A stretch of 64,000 nt of DNA from Brachybacterium avium (GTDB lineage Bacteria; Actinomycetota; Actinomycetes; Actinomycetales; Dermabacteraceae). The translations under genes were made by a program, and so were the position numbers. Within the stretch, counting starts at the first letter, position 1. Every line of letters begins with the position of its first letter. Where the stretch lies: assembly GCF_002216795.1 (NCBI RefSeq), contig NZ_CP022316.1:992001-1056000 (forward strand). The letters are read 5' to 3'. This document shows, piece by piece, positions 6,910-16,030 of the stretch. The notes below the pieces were generated by a model. The model had not been told where the DNA came from, ran no database searches, and saw only the letters and a list, made by a program, of their open reading frames with translations.

Positions 6910-8325
6910 ATGAGCACACCCGGCAGACGCGCCGCCCAGCGGCGCACCCGGCCGCTCGGCACCCCCGTGCGCCAGCCCGAGTGGAAGCTGGCGCTGCACT
7001 CCCTCACCCGGGCCACTCCGCCACGGATCGCGCTCGCCATGTTCACGGCGCTGATCGTCGCGTTCACCGCGCTGCTGTCGCTCCCGGCGGCGACCACCGA
7101 CGGGGTGCGCACCGACCTCACCGACGCGCTGTTCACCGCCGTCTCCGCGATCTGCGTGACCGGGCTGGTCACGGTCGAGACCGGCGTCCACTGGTCCACC
7201 TTCGGCCTCACCGTCATCATGATCGCGATCAAGCTCGGCGGGCTCGGGCTGATGACCGTCGCCTCCCTGCTGAGCCTGTCGGTGATGCACCGCCTGGGGC
7301 TCGCCCAGCGCGTGATCACCGCCCAGGAGACCCGGGCCGAACGGCTCGCGGAGGTCGGCGGGGTGCTGCGGATCATCCTCATCACCTCGACCCTCTTCGA
7401 GGCCATCACCTTCGTGGCCCTGACCCCGTACATGGTCATCACCGAGCACGGGATCGGGCATTCGATGTTCCTGGGGCTGTTCTACGCGATCAGCGCCTTC
7501 AACAACGCCGGTTTCGTGCCCGAGGCGGCCGGCACCGCGCAGTACGTCGCCGATCCGTTCTTCACCATCCCGATCGGGCTCGCCGTGTTCGCGGGGTCAC
7601 TCGGCTTCCCGGTGATCCTGGTCGTGGTGCGCAAGCTGCGCACCCCGCGCAAGTGGAGCGTGCACGCGAAGCTCACGCTGACCACGACCGCCCTGCTGTT
7701 CCTGCTCGGCTTCGTCGGCTTCCTGACGCTGGAATGGTCCAATCCCGCGACCTTCGGCGACCGGCCCTTCGCCACGAAGCTGCTGGGGGCCGGCTTCGCG
7801 GCGGTGATGCCCCGCTCAGGAGGCTTCGCGACCATCGACGTGGGGCAGATGACCGCCGAATCGCGCCTGCTCACGGATCTGCTCATGTTCATCGGCGGCG
7901 GCTCCGGCTCGACGGCCGGAGGCATCCGGGTGACCACGTTCGCGCTGCTGATGCTCGCGATCTGGGCAGAGGTCCGCGGCAACCCCGATGTGGAGGTGTT
8001 CGGCCGCCGCATCCCGCAGGAGACGATCCGCCAGGCCATCGGCGTGCTGGTCATGAGCGCCACCACCATCTTCCTCGCGACCTTCCTGATGCTGCGGATG
8101 ACGCCCTACACGCTGGACCAGACGGTGTTCGAGGTGCTCTCGGCCTTCGGCACGGTGGGGCTGTCGACGGGAATCACCACCTCTTTGCCCACCGAGGCGA
8201 AGTGGGTGCTGATCACCTGCATGTATGTCGGCCGACTGGGCCCGATGACCCTGGGCGCCGCCCTCGCCGTACGGACCCGGGTGCGGATGATCCAGCTTCC
8301 GTACGAGCGCCCGATCGTCGGCTGA
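6910..8325 (+). CDS. TrkH/KtrB family potassium uptake channel subunit
   Basis: A 471-residue membrane protein with the four-repeat M1-P-M2 layout of the SKT superfamily. The four selectivity-filter segments are visible: AICVTGLVTV, AFNNAGFVPE, RSGGFATIDV and AFGTVGLSTG, each with the conserved glycine that coordinates K+ or Na+. Length suits KtrB/TrkH. It is followed after 82 bases by a single-RCK regulatory subunit, so the pair forms a gated K+ uptake system. GAGGAG lies upstream of the ATG at 6910 and a TAGACT -10 candidate lies at 6859-6864. KtrB and TrkH cannot be separated from sequence reading alone. Confidence 0.9.
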   Translation: MSTPGRRAAQRRTRPLGTPVRQPEWKLALHSLTRATPPRIALAMFTALIVAFTALLSLPAATTDGVRTDLTDALFTAVSAICVTGLVTVETGVHWSTFGLTVIMIAIKLGGLGLMTVASLLSLSVMHRLGLAQRVITAQETRAERLAEVGGVLRIILITSTLFEAITFVALTPYMVITEHGIGHSMFLGLFYAISAFNNAGFVPEAAGTAQYVADPFFTIPIGLAVFAGSLGFPVILVVVRKLRTPRKWSVHAKLTLTTTALLFLLGFVGFLTLEWSNPATFGDRPFATKLLGAGFAAVMPRSGGFATIDVGQMTAESRLLTDLLMFIGGGSGSTAGGIRVTTFALLMLAIWAEVRGNPDVEVFGRRIPQETIRQAIGVLVMSATTIFLATFLMLRMTPYTLDQTVFEVLSAFGTVGLSTGITTSLPTEAKWVLITCMYVGRLGPMTLGAALAVRTRVRMIQLPYERPIVG

Positions 8326-8407
8326 GGCACCGCCTGCTGCCGGAGCATCTAGACTGTGCCCGCCCCGCTCGCGGCCTCTCCGCGATCCCCCTTCCTGAGG
8401 AGCAGAC

Positions 8408-9073
8408 ATGGCACGCAATACGCGCGATGAGGGCGTGCTGGTGATCGGACTGGGGCGCTTCGGAGCGTCGATCTCCCTGACGCTGGAGAAGCTGGGCACC
8501 CAGGTGCTCGCGATCGACAGCAACGAGGAGCTGGTGCAGAAGTACTCCGGCCAGCTCACCCATGTGGTCCGGGCCGACGCCACCCAGCCCGAGGTGCTCG
8601 ACCAGATCGGCGCCTCCGACTTCTCCATGGCCGTGGTCGGTGTGGGCACCACGGTCGAGTCGAGCGTGCTGATCGCCGCGAACCTCGTGGACCTCGGCAA
8701 TCCGCTGATCTGGGCGAAGGCGATCTCGGTGGCGCACGGCCGGATCCTGCAGCGCATCGGCTGCCACCACGTGGTCTATCCCGAGGCCGACGCCGGCAAG
8801 CGCGTCGCACACCTGGTCAACGGGCGCCTGATGGACTTCATCGAGTTCGACGACGACTTCGCGATCGTGAAGATGCGACCGCCGCACGAGGTGCAGGGCA
8901 TGACCCTCGCGGAGTCCGACATCCGCCAGCGGCACGGCGTGACCGTGGTCGGGGTGAAATCCCCCGGCAAGGACTTCACCTATGCCGTCCCCGAGACGAT
9001 GGTGGCCGCGCACGACCTCCTGATCGTCTCCGGCCGCACCGAGCTGATCGAGAAGTTCTCGCACCGCAACTGA
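8408..9073 (+). CDS. TrkA/KtrA family potassium channel regulatory subunit
   Basis: A 221-residue cytoplasmic gating subunit. The N-terminal RCK Rossmann domain begins VLVIGLGRFGASI (residues about 11-23), with the acidic end of strand 2 in AIDSNEE. A C-terminal RCK_C (TrkA-C) domain starts near residue 140 (FAIVKMRPPHEVQGMTLAE). A single RCK unit of this size matches KtrA rather than the duplicated E. coli TrkA. It would bind nucleotides (ATP/ADP or NAD) and gate the channel encoded upstream. TAGACT at 8350-8355 may give it its own promoter, and GAGGAG precedes the ATG. Confidence 0.9.
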   Translation: MARNTRDEGVLVIGLGRFGASISLTLEKLGTQVLAIDSNEELVQKYSGQLTHVVRADATQPEVLDQIGASDFSMAVVGVGTTVESSVLIAANLVDLGNPLIWAKAISVAHGRILQRIGCHHVVYPEADAGKRVAHLVNGRLMDFIEFDDDFAIVKMRPPHEVQGMTLAESDIRQRHGVTVVGVKSPGKDFTYAVPETMVAAHDLLIVSGRTELIEKFSHRN

Positions 9074-9124
9074 GCCGGCGGCGACTCACCGGCCATCCTC
9101 TCCTGGACGCTGCCGCTGGGGAGG

Positions 9125-9991
9125 TCAACTCGTGAGCTCGCGTGACCTGCGGGCGGCGGCGTCCATCGCCGCGGCCAGCCCGGCCCGCACGCCCTCGCGC
9201 TCGAGTGCGGCGTAGCCCTCGGCGGTGGTGCCGCCGGGACTGCACACCCCGGCCTTCGCGACGGCGGGGTGCACTCCCGATTCCAGCAGCATGGTCGCCG
9301 CTCCGCGCATCGTCTGCTGGACGAGGGAATCGGCGAGGTCGCGCCTCAGCCCCTGGCGGACGGCCTCCTCGGTCATCGCCTCGATGATCGCGAAGGCGAA
9401 CCCGGCGAGCGATCCGGCGGCACCGATGAAGGCGTGGACCTGCTCCTCGGTGATGTCCACCGCGACGCCGGCCCGGGCGAACAGCGCATGGATCAGCTGG
9501 TGCTGGGCATCGGTGACGGAGCTGCCGCGCATCAGGCCCACGGCGCCCTCCCCCACCGAGATCGGCGTGTTCGGCATCGCCCGCACCACGGCGCGGCCCG
9601 CCGCGAGGGTGTCCTCGAGCTGTGCGAGGGTGGTCCCGGCGGCCAGGGAGATCATCACGGCGTCGGCGGGGATCAGGTCCCGCAGCTCGGTGATCAGGTC
9701 GAGGATCTGGTACGGCTTGACCCCGAGGACCACGACATCGGCGTCCGCGAGCGCGTCCTGGCGCGAGTCCGCGGCGGTGGCGCCGACCTGTTCGGCGGCG
9801 CGGCGGCTGCTGTCCGCACTGGTGTTGGCGATCCGCAGGCGGTCGGGCCGCACCCCGGCGTCGAGCATGGTCGCCGCGACCGGCCCGCCCATGTTGCCGG
9901 CGCCGATCACGGCGACCGTCACCGCGGCGAGGTCCGGCCCCGAGGGCTGTGCGGCGTCGGGGTCCTGGGTCTGAGCAGTGGTGTCGTCCAT
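9125..9991 (-). CDS. proC: Pyrroline-5-carboxylate reductase
   Basis: A 288-residue NAD(P)H-dependent reductase for the last step of proline synthesis. The N-terminal Rossmann motif VAVIGAGNMGGPVA begins about residue 25, followed by the family patterns LGVKPYQ, VRAMPNTP and the C-terminal block GVCSPGGTTAEGYAALE with the substrate-binding serine/threonine segment. The start at 9991 has a TACCCT -10 box 7 bases upstream, so proC is likely transcribed leaderless from its own promoter. The upstream DUF368 gene is frameshifted, so its original reading frame continues into proC as one 621-codon ORF. I treat this as an accident, not a fusion protein. Confidence 0.93.
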   Translation of the reverse strand: MDDTTAQTQDPDAAQPSGPDLAAVTVAVIGAGNMGGPVAATMLDAGVRPDRLRIANTSADSSRRAAEQVGATAADSRQDALADADVVVLGVKPYQILDLITELRDLIPADAVMISLAAGTTLAQLEDTLAAGRAVVRAMPNTPISVGEGAVGLMRGSSVTDAQHQLIHALFARAGVAVDITEEQVHAFIGAAGSLAGFAFAIIEAMTEEAVRQGLRRDLADSLVQQTMRGAATMLLESGVHPAVAKAGVCSPGGTTAEGYAALEREGVRAGLAAAMDAAARRSRELTS

Positions 9992-9998
9992 GCGTCCC

Positions 9999-10004
9999 AG
10001 GGTA
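9999..10004 (-). promoter_or_regulatory. -10 box for leaderless proC
   Basis: TACCCT on the minus strand, 7 bases before the proC ATG, lying in the 25-base gap after the DUF368 stop. Confidence 0.55.
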
Positions 10005-10016
10005 CGGGCGGTGGGG

Positions 10017-10990
10017 TCAGTTGTCGGCGGCGCGGCCGGGTCGAGTCTGCACAGCGGTGATCCTGCGCTTCTCGAACAGGACCAGCAGCTGCACGAGGAG
10101 CACCCCGGCCACGGCGATCCCGAGCAGGCCGATCCAGCCGGCGCTCGGGGGAGCAGGGAGCCGTCCGTCGTCTGCCAGGGCCACAGGCTGCGCAGCGCCC
10201 CGATCATCACGCCGGCCAGCACCACCATGGTGCCGCGATGATGGCGGAGCAGCAGGTGCCGCATCAGGCGCACGATCACGACCAGGCCCACCAGGGCCCA
10301 GAGGCCGAACCAGGCGATATATCCCAGGTCCCGCTCGTCCACGGCCTGCAGCGTGGGCTGGTAGAGGCCGAGGCTCAGCAGCAGGAACGATCCCGAGACG
10401 CCCGGCAGGACGAGTGCGCACACCGCGATCGCGGCCGCCGGGGCGACGATCCACGGGCTCGGTGCGAGCGCCGTGGTCGGCAGCGAGGTGAGCGCCAGTC
10501 CTCCGAGCGCACCGGCCGCGAAGAGGAGGAGCTCGGGCAGTCGCCATCTCCCGCCGGACAGCCTCACCGGCACCAGCACGGACCCGGCCACGAGCCCGAG
10601 GAACAGGGCACGCATGGCTTGCGGGTAGGTCTCCACCAGCTGGCCGATCGGACCGGCGACGGTGAGCACCGCCACCGCCATCCCGATCAGCAGCGGGATC
10701 ACCAGGCGCCAGGAGACGGCCGCGAGCTGCTTCCGCGCGGCCGGTACCCGCTGCGGACCGGTGACCAGGACACGGACTGCGGCGGTGACGTGGTGGCCTG
10801 AGTCGATCAGCTCGTCGTAGATCCCGGTGACCAGCGCGACCGTGCCACCGCTGACACCGGGCACGGTCTCCACGACCCCGATCAGCGCACCTCGGAGCAG
10901 GTTGCCGATCAGCGAGCGGCGGCAGGGGCGGGGGGCTCCCTGCCCCGGGTGCGGGATGACGGGGCTGCTGGGCTGGGTGGCATCCGTCAT
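10017..10990 (-). pseudogene. DUF368 (PopT-type) membrane protein, single-base frameshift
   Basis: A DUF368 family polytopic protein; this family includes PopT, shown to recycle undecaprenyl phosphate across the membrane. The conserved opening GALIGVVETVPGVSGGT and the second PGVSGS motif (LVLPGVSGSFLLLSLG) are present. The frame breaks at the G run 10147-10151. Adding one base restores a normal C-terminus, with SAGWIGLLGIAVAGVLLVQ as the last membrane helix, ending at 10017 with 324 residues. Without it the frame loses that helix and runs on into proC. It may be a sequencing error or true decay; three other genes in the window share the defect. A TATCCT -10 box lies 6 bases before the ATG. 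Confidence 0.8.
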
Positions 10991-10996
10991 GGCAGC

Positions 10997-11002
10997 AGGA
11001 TA
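10997..11002 (-). promoter_or_regulatory. -10 box for leaderless DUF368 gene
   Basis: TATCCT on the minus strand, 6 bases before the ATG at 10990. Confidence 0.5.
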
Positions 11003-11025
11003 CCGGTCGGCCGCAGGGGATCCGT

Positions 11026-11289
11026 TCAGCGCCGGGGTCCCCAGTGCGGGGGCACGTCCTGGGCGAGGCGGGCGTCGTTGGATTCATCGGCCCCGGGCTC
11101 CGGGGAGTCCTCCTCGACGCGGTCGGGGAGGATCGGCCGACGGTTCTGCGCGGCCGGGTCCCCCGACGATGAGGGGTCCGGTTCATCCCAGGGGATCGGT
11201 CTGCCGGTCACCGAGGAGATGACGACGCGACCAGGGGGCCTGGCCGCTCCGCCGTCGGCCGCTCGGCGGCCGGTCCCGGCGGCGTTCAT
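11026..11289 (-). CDS. Small hypothetical protein coupled to the helicase-like gene
   Basis: An 87-residue protein rich in Pro, Asp, Glu and Arg, probably mostly disordered (PIPWDEPDPSSSGDPAAQNR; C-terminus DVPPHWGPRR). I recognise no family. Its ATG at 11289 overlaps the stop of the large helicase-like gene by 4 bases (ATGA), so it should be translationally coupled and may be a partner or regulator of that protein. The coding call rests on this overlap and on codon bias, not on homology. Confidence 0.55.
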   Translation of the reverse strand: MNAAGTGRRAADGGAARPPGRVVISSVTGRPIPWDEPDPSSSGDPAAQNRRPILPDRVEEDSPEPGADESNDARLAQDVPPHWGPRR

Positions 11290-14200
11290 TGGCGTTCCTG
11301 GTAGCGACGGATGGCGCTGGAGACGGAGACGTCCAGCAGCACCGAGCGCTGCTCGAAGCCGAGGAAGCTGCGCACCTCGGTGGCCAGGTGCTCCTCGAGG
11401 CGGGCACGGCCGTCGGAGCAGATGTACTCCACCACCGCATCGAAGTCGTCGCTGGAGTAGAAGGACAGCGGGTGACCGGCGGGGATCTGGGGCCTGGGCA
11501 GACGATGGCGGATGGTGCCCACCCCCGTCGGGGAATCCGAGCTCTCCTCCGCCTGGACCAGGCGCAGCGCCCGGTCCACGGCGCGCCGGATCCGCTCGGC
11601 CTCGCCGTCGGGGTCGATGAACAGCGCCCAGGACCATACCCGCTCGGTGGCCCAGCCCGCGGCCTCGAGTCGCTCGGCCCGCAGCCGGTCGCGCTCGCGC
11701 TGGCTGGTGGTGTCGACGTAGTGCGCGCCGTCGGTGTCCACGGCCAGCAGCATCCGGCCGGGCATGTCCGGGTGGCCGAGCGCCAGCTCGATCCGGTCGC
11801 CGGAGAGCCCGAAGTCGCGCTCGACCAGCAGGCCGAGGCGGAAGAGGCGATCGGCGAGGTCCTGCACCAGGGCGTCGGTCTCCAGGGCGCGCGGCTCACG
11901 GAGCTCCTCGGGCGACGGCGCATGCTCCGCGTCCGCCTCCGGCGGCTCCGCCACCTGTTCGCTCGCGTCCTGCGCGGACGCCTCGGACTCCGCGGCCACG
12001 GCGCCGGATCCAGTGTCCTCGTCGGCGGGAGCGTCCTCGGCGGAGCCGTCCATGGGGCCGGCATCGTCCGGGGAGCCGGCGGAGCGGCGGGCCATGGCGG
12101 CCTCGATCGCCGCGTCCAGGTCCTCGTCCGTCATCTCCGCATCGCCCCGGGCCTGCTGCTCCGCATCGTCGGGCGTGCCGGGAACCGGCGTTCCCTCCGG
12201 GACCGCGGTGGCGGGGGCGGGCCGCGCCTCCTGCGGCTCGGGCGGGGCGATCTCGTCCTCGCTGCCGGTGAGCGCGGCGACGTGCGGGATCACTGGGACA
12301 TCGGGGCCGCCCTGGAGCACCCAGAGCATGGCGCGCAGGTCGCGGGCACCGTCGGAGCGCAGCCGGGCATGGTCGAGGTCCTGCACCCCGATCGCGGAGA
12401 CCACGGTGGTGCGGCCGCGGGCACGGGTGATCACGGTGGCCAGGGCCTTGCGTCCGCTCGCCTCGGAGAGGGGGCCGAAGCGGTGCAGCAGCCGCCCGTG
12501 CGGAGTCTTGCCGAAACCGACCGAGACGATGATGTCATCCCGCACGACGGCGGTGGCCTGCTCCGCCGGCAGGACGGTGAAGACCTCGTTCGCGCCGGGA
12601 TCGAAGTAGTCGCGCAGGGCCGGGATCACCGAGACGGTGTTCATGATCCGCTCCATCAGCCGGCGAGCATGATCCTCGGTGAAGGTCAGCACCGCCAAGG
12701 AACGCTCGGGACGGGTGCGGGCGTGCTCGATCACCAGATCGGTCACCCGGCGCAGCTCGGCCTCCGTGCTCTCGACGTACTCCATGCCCTCGGTGACCAG
12801 GCCCCGCCCGTTCTCGACCATGACCAGGCGATCCTGCTCGGGGGCGATGGGGCTGGGAACGGCGATGACCTCGCCGGCCAGGGCGCGCCGCTGGGCGAAG
12901 CCCCGCAGCCCCTCGGCGGCGGGGTGCGGATCCCGCAGGATCTCGGCGTGCGGGGCGATCTGCAGCATGTCGTCCAGCAGGCTGGGCGCGGAGTCCCCGC
13001 CGTACTCGAGCGGGTCCCCGACCACGACGGTCTGCTCCCCGCGGACGATCGAGGGCAGGGCGGCGGCGGTGGGCAGGCGTCCGCCGTCGGCGACCACGAC
13101 CACGTCGAAGTGGCGTCCGCGCGGGATCACCTGAGGCACCAGATACGGGGAGGCGAGCCACGCCGGGCGGGCCGCGAACAGGATGTCCTCGTACTTCGCG
13201 GCGAGGTCCCGGATGGAGACCGTCGAGGAGCGGGCGAGCTCTGCGATCGCGGAGCGGGAGGTGTCCGGGTAGGCCTTCATGGTCTCGACCCTGGTGTCGT
13301 CGGCGGCGGCATGGACGCGAGCGGCGGCACGGGTGACGTGCTCCGCATCCAGCCTCCGGAACCGTTCGGCCACCTGGGACAGCGAGGTCCCGTCGTACTG
13401 CGAGATGGTCGGCTCCGCGCCCGCGATCAGCTCCAGGACGCTTCCCCACCAGGCCAGCTCGAGCTCGGCGCCGACCAGCTCGCGGTCCACGCGGCGGGCG
13501 CGGAGATCCTCGACCAGGTCCCCGAGCCCGTCGAAGCTGAGGCGGCGCAGCAGCTCGGTGCGGCGCGGGAGGGTCTCGAGATCACCGCGGTCGGCATGCA
13601 GGGCCTCGACGCGTCGCTCGAGCTCGCTCAGCTCGGTGCGGGCGAGGTCCGCGCCCGAGGTCGTGCCGTCCAGCAGCACGGCGAGCTCGTCGAGCACCTT
13701 CTCGGAGCGGGCCGCGGCGCGATGGACGGCGCCGAGGTCGCTGGGCAGTGCGGGGCGCGAGAGCGTCGTGGTGGCCTCGGCGGATTCCTGCGCCTCCCCG
13801 AGCGTCGCCCGCCGCCAGTCATCGGCGACCTTCCTCGCCTCGGTGAGGTCGTGGTGGAGATCCGGGGACAGCGCAGCCGGGCGCTGCAGCGCGCCGGCGT
13901 CCTTGCGCAGGCGCCGCCGCGTGCCGAAGCCCATGGACACGCCGCGCTCCTCGCGCCAGCGTCGGTCCGCGGTGGCGGCGACGAGGTCTGCCAGCGGGGC
14001 GGAGAACACTGCCGCCTGGAAGGTGTCCAGCAGGGTCCGCACCCGATCGAGCAGGGCGAGGCGCTCCTGCAGCTGGTGCAGGGTGGTGGGCTCGGTGAGA
14101 CCGAGCTCGCCGCCGCTGCGGGCACAGGCCCGGCGCAGCTGCGGCAGCACGTCCGTGCGCAGCTCATCGATCAGCTCCGCGGCGCGGGCGGCCTGGGTGT

Positions 14201-15926
14201 CGCTGCTGATGGGCGCGCCGTACCAGGCCGTCATCTCCGGCCCGCTGGTGAGCACGCCGACCTCGGCCGCCTCCCGCAGCGCGTCGACGAAGCGATCCCG
14301 TTCGGCGCCGATCATCTGGGCGGCGACGTCGGCCCGCAGGCGCACCTGCGTGCGCGGTGCCGGGCTCAGCCGCGTCAGCGCTGCCAGTGCGGAGATCGCC
14401 TCGTGCGCGGAGGCGTCCCAGGGATGTTGGAGGCGATGCATCGCCTCGACGTGGCCCACCAGGATGTCCCGGCTCTCGCCGAGTTCTGCGGGAGCGATGT
14501 CATCGGGCCCCAGGCCGTGGGAGCCGGCGCGGCGCAGGCTGCGCAGCAGGGCGGCGGAGGCGTTGCGCTGCAGCGACGGGTCCGGTGAGAGATCGAAGAC
14601 GAGCTCCTCGAGGTCGCGTCGGCCGGCGATCTCGACCAGCTGGGCGAGGTTGCGTCGACGCTGGGAGACGATCAGGACGGAGCGGCCGCGGGCGTTGAGC
14701 TCCTCGGCGAGGTCGATCACGAGGTCGAGGCTGGTGGTGCCGGGCGGGGTGGCGACGGCGAGGTCCTGGCCGGCGAGCACCCGGGCCAGCACTGCGCGGT
14801 GGCCGGGATCGACAGCCGCGACCAGCTCCTCCTCGGGGATCTCGGGGACCTCCTGCTCCGCCTCCTGGCCACGGACCACGGCCCGGGCAGATTCGTCGCC
14901 GGCGAGTGCGGCCACCAGCGGGGAGGCGGCCCAACCACCCAGGTCGGCATCCAGGTCCTCGGCGACGGAGCCGGCGGCGTCCATCAGGTTCCCGACCACC
15001 AGGGCGTGGAGCACGCGGAAGCCGGGCAGCGGCTGGCCGAGCGAGCGGAAGGCGTCGAGGACGGGGTTGGGGTCGAAGCCGTGGGCGCCGTCAGTGGTGG
15101 CCAGCAGTGCGCGGGCGTCGACCGCGACGCCGGCCTCGCGCAGAGCGCGCAGCAGCACCGGGTTGAGGTCGGCGGTGGCGTCGACCTCGAGGTCGACGTC
15201 CTCCCGGGCGTTGCCCCGCAGACGCAGCGTGATCGGTCGCACCAGCACGGGGGCGTGGATCGGGGCGGAGCCATCCTCGGGGTACCAGATCGCCTCGCCG
15301 ATGCCGAGGTGACAGGTGGTCAGGCCCACCTCCTCCGCGTGACGCTCGGCGATCTCCCGGATGGAGCGGGCGTGGGCGCGGGCGTCTGCCAGTGCACCGA
15401 CCTCCCGCACCAGCGAGGAGAGCCGGGTGGGGCCGCGACCGGCGAGCAGCTGGGCCAGGCCCGAGGGATGGGAGTGGGTCAGATCCAGCACCACTCCCCC
15501 GGCCCGGATCTGGGTGAGGAACGAGGGGGCGTGGACCCCGCCGGTGATCTGCTGGGACCAGCGGTCCAGGGCGTCGGCGACGCGGTCCTCCCGGCTCAGC
15601 GGACGATGCTCGCGCGGCGTGGCCGGCAGGTCGTCCTCATCCTGCCCGGGCGCGATCCCGGCGCCGATCTCCTCGGCGTGCGGATCCAGGACCACCTCGT
15701 ACCCGCCGGTCGCCCGCGACGGGCCGGAGCCGGCGCGGGAGGCGTCGGCGTCGGCGCCGTGGCCCGCACTGTCGGGGGCGGCGGCGCGCTGGTCCGCGGC
15801 CGCTCGTGCGGCCCCGGCCCGGTCCTCACGACGCTCGCTCGCCAGGGCCGACAGGGCGTCATGACGGGCGGCGGCGTCCTCACCCGGACGCTCCGACCGC
15901 TTCTTCCCACGCAGGAAACTCCACAT
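11286..15926 (-). CDS. Giant helicase-like protein with C-terminal MTES_1575-type nuclease domain
   Basis: A 1546-residue protein with the layout of DUF4011-type superfamily 1 helicases. An N-terminal region contains LTHSHPSGLAQLL near residue 110. A first RecA-like part follows near residue 394, with PPGTTSL where active relatives have PPGTGKS. The Walker B region near residue 942 is VVVVADGGRLP instead of a DEA(S/A) type. The second RecA-like part keeps IIVSVGFGKTPHGRLLHRFGPL and VITRARGRTTVVS (motifs V and VI). A C-terminal Vsr-like nuclease domain follows (LLAVDTDGAHY, RERDRLRAERLEAAGWATERVWSW), with conservative changes at acidic positions. ATP hydrolysis looks lost or altered. ATG 15926 is chosen because TAGCGT lies 8 bases upstream; a GTG lies 6 bases earlier. 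Confidence 0.75.
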   Translation of the reverse strand: MWSFLRGKKRSERPGEDAAARHDALSALASERREDRAGAARAAADQRAAAPDSAGHGADADASRAGSGPSRATGGYEVVLDPHAEEIGAGIAPGQDEDDLPATPREHRPLSREDRVADALDRWSQQITGGVHAPSFLTQIRAGGVVLDLTHSHPSGLAQLLAGRGPTRLSSLVREVGALADARAHARSIREIAERHAEEVGLTTCHLGIGEAIWYPEDGSAPIHAPVLVRPITLRLRGNAREDVDLEVDATADLNPVLLRALREAGVAVDARALLATTDGAHGFDPNPVLDAFRSLGQPLPGFRVLHALVVGNLMDAAGSVAEDLDADLGGWAASPLVAALAGDESARAVVRGQEAEQEVPEIPEEELVAAVDPGHRAVLARVLAGQDLAVATPPGTTSLDLVIDLAEELNARGRSVLIVSQRRRNLAQLVEIAGRRDLEELVFDLSPDPSLQRNASAALLRSLRRAGSHGLGPDDIAPAELGESRDILVGHVEAMHRLQHPWDASAHEAISALAALTRLSPAPRTQVRLRADVAAQMIGAERDRFVDALREAAEVGVLTSGPEMTAWYGAPISSDTQAARAAELIDELRTDVLPQLRRACARSGGELGLTEPTTLHQLQERLALLDRVRTLLDTFQAAVFSAPLADLVAATADRRWREERGVSMGFGTRRRLRKDAGALQRPAALSPDLHHDLTEARKVADDWRRATLGEAQESAEATTTLSRPALPSDLGAVHRAAARSEKVLDELAVLLDGTTSGADLARTELSELERRVEALHADRGDLETLPRRTELLRRLSFDGLGDLVEDLRARRVDRELVGAELELAWWGSVLELIAGAEPTISQYDGTSLSQVAERFRRLDAEHVTRAAARVHAAADDTRVETMKAYPDTSRSAIAELARSSTVSIRDLAAKYEDILFAARPAWLASPYLVPQVIPRGRHFDVVVVADGGRLPTAAALPSIVRGEQTVVVGDPLEYGGDSAPSLLDDMLQIAPHAEILRDPHPAAEGLRGFAQRRALAGEVIAVPSPIAPEQDRLVMVENGRGLVTEGMEYVESTEAELRRVTDLVIEHARTRPERSLAVLTFTEDHARRLMERIMNTVSVIPALRDYFDPGANEVFTVLPAEQATAVVRDDIIVSVGFGKTPHGRLLHRFGPLSEASGRKALATVITRARGRTTVVSAIGVQDLDHARLRSDGARDLRAMLWVLQGGPDVPVIPHVAALTGSEDEIAPPEPQEARPAPATAVPEGTPVPGTPDDAEQQARGDAEMTDEDLDAAIEAAMARRSAGSPDDAGPMDGSAEDAPADEDTGSGAVAAESEASAQDASEQVAEPPEADAEHAPSPEELREPRALETDALVQDLADRLFRLGLLVERDFGLSGDRIELALGHPDMPGRMLLAVDTDGAHYVDTTSQRERDRLRAERLEAAGWATERVWSWALFIDPDGEAERIRRAVDRALRLVQAEESSDSPTGVGTIRHRLPRPQIPAGHPLSFYSSDDFDAVVEYICSDGRARLEEHLATEVRSFLGFEQRSVLLDVSVSSAIRRYQERQ

Positions 15927-15934
15927 GGGCACCC

Positions 15935-15940
15935 ACGCTA
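15935..15940 (-). promoter_or_regulatory. -10 box for leaderless helicase-like gene
   Basis: TAGCGT on the minus strand, 8 bases before ATG 15926 and 2 bases before an alternative GTG; the spacing favours the ATG. Confidence 0.5.
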
Positions 15941-16030
15941 CCGGCGCGGGGACCCCTGCTCGTGCAGGCGTGCCGTACCTCGCCGACCGGGCCTGCTCAC
16001 ATCTGCCGGGCGCAGCCGCCGGGAAGGGTC

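Noticed and set aside
11289-14588. 1099-codon plus-strand ORF opposite the helicase-like gene
   Set aside because: It is a GC-driven shadow frame with no family match, and the opposite strand shows clear helicase motifs and a promoter.
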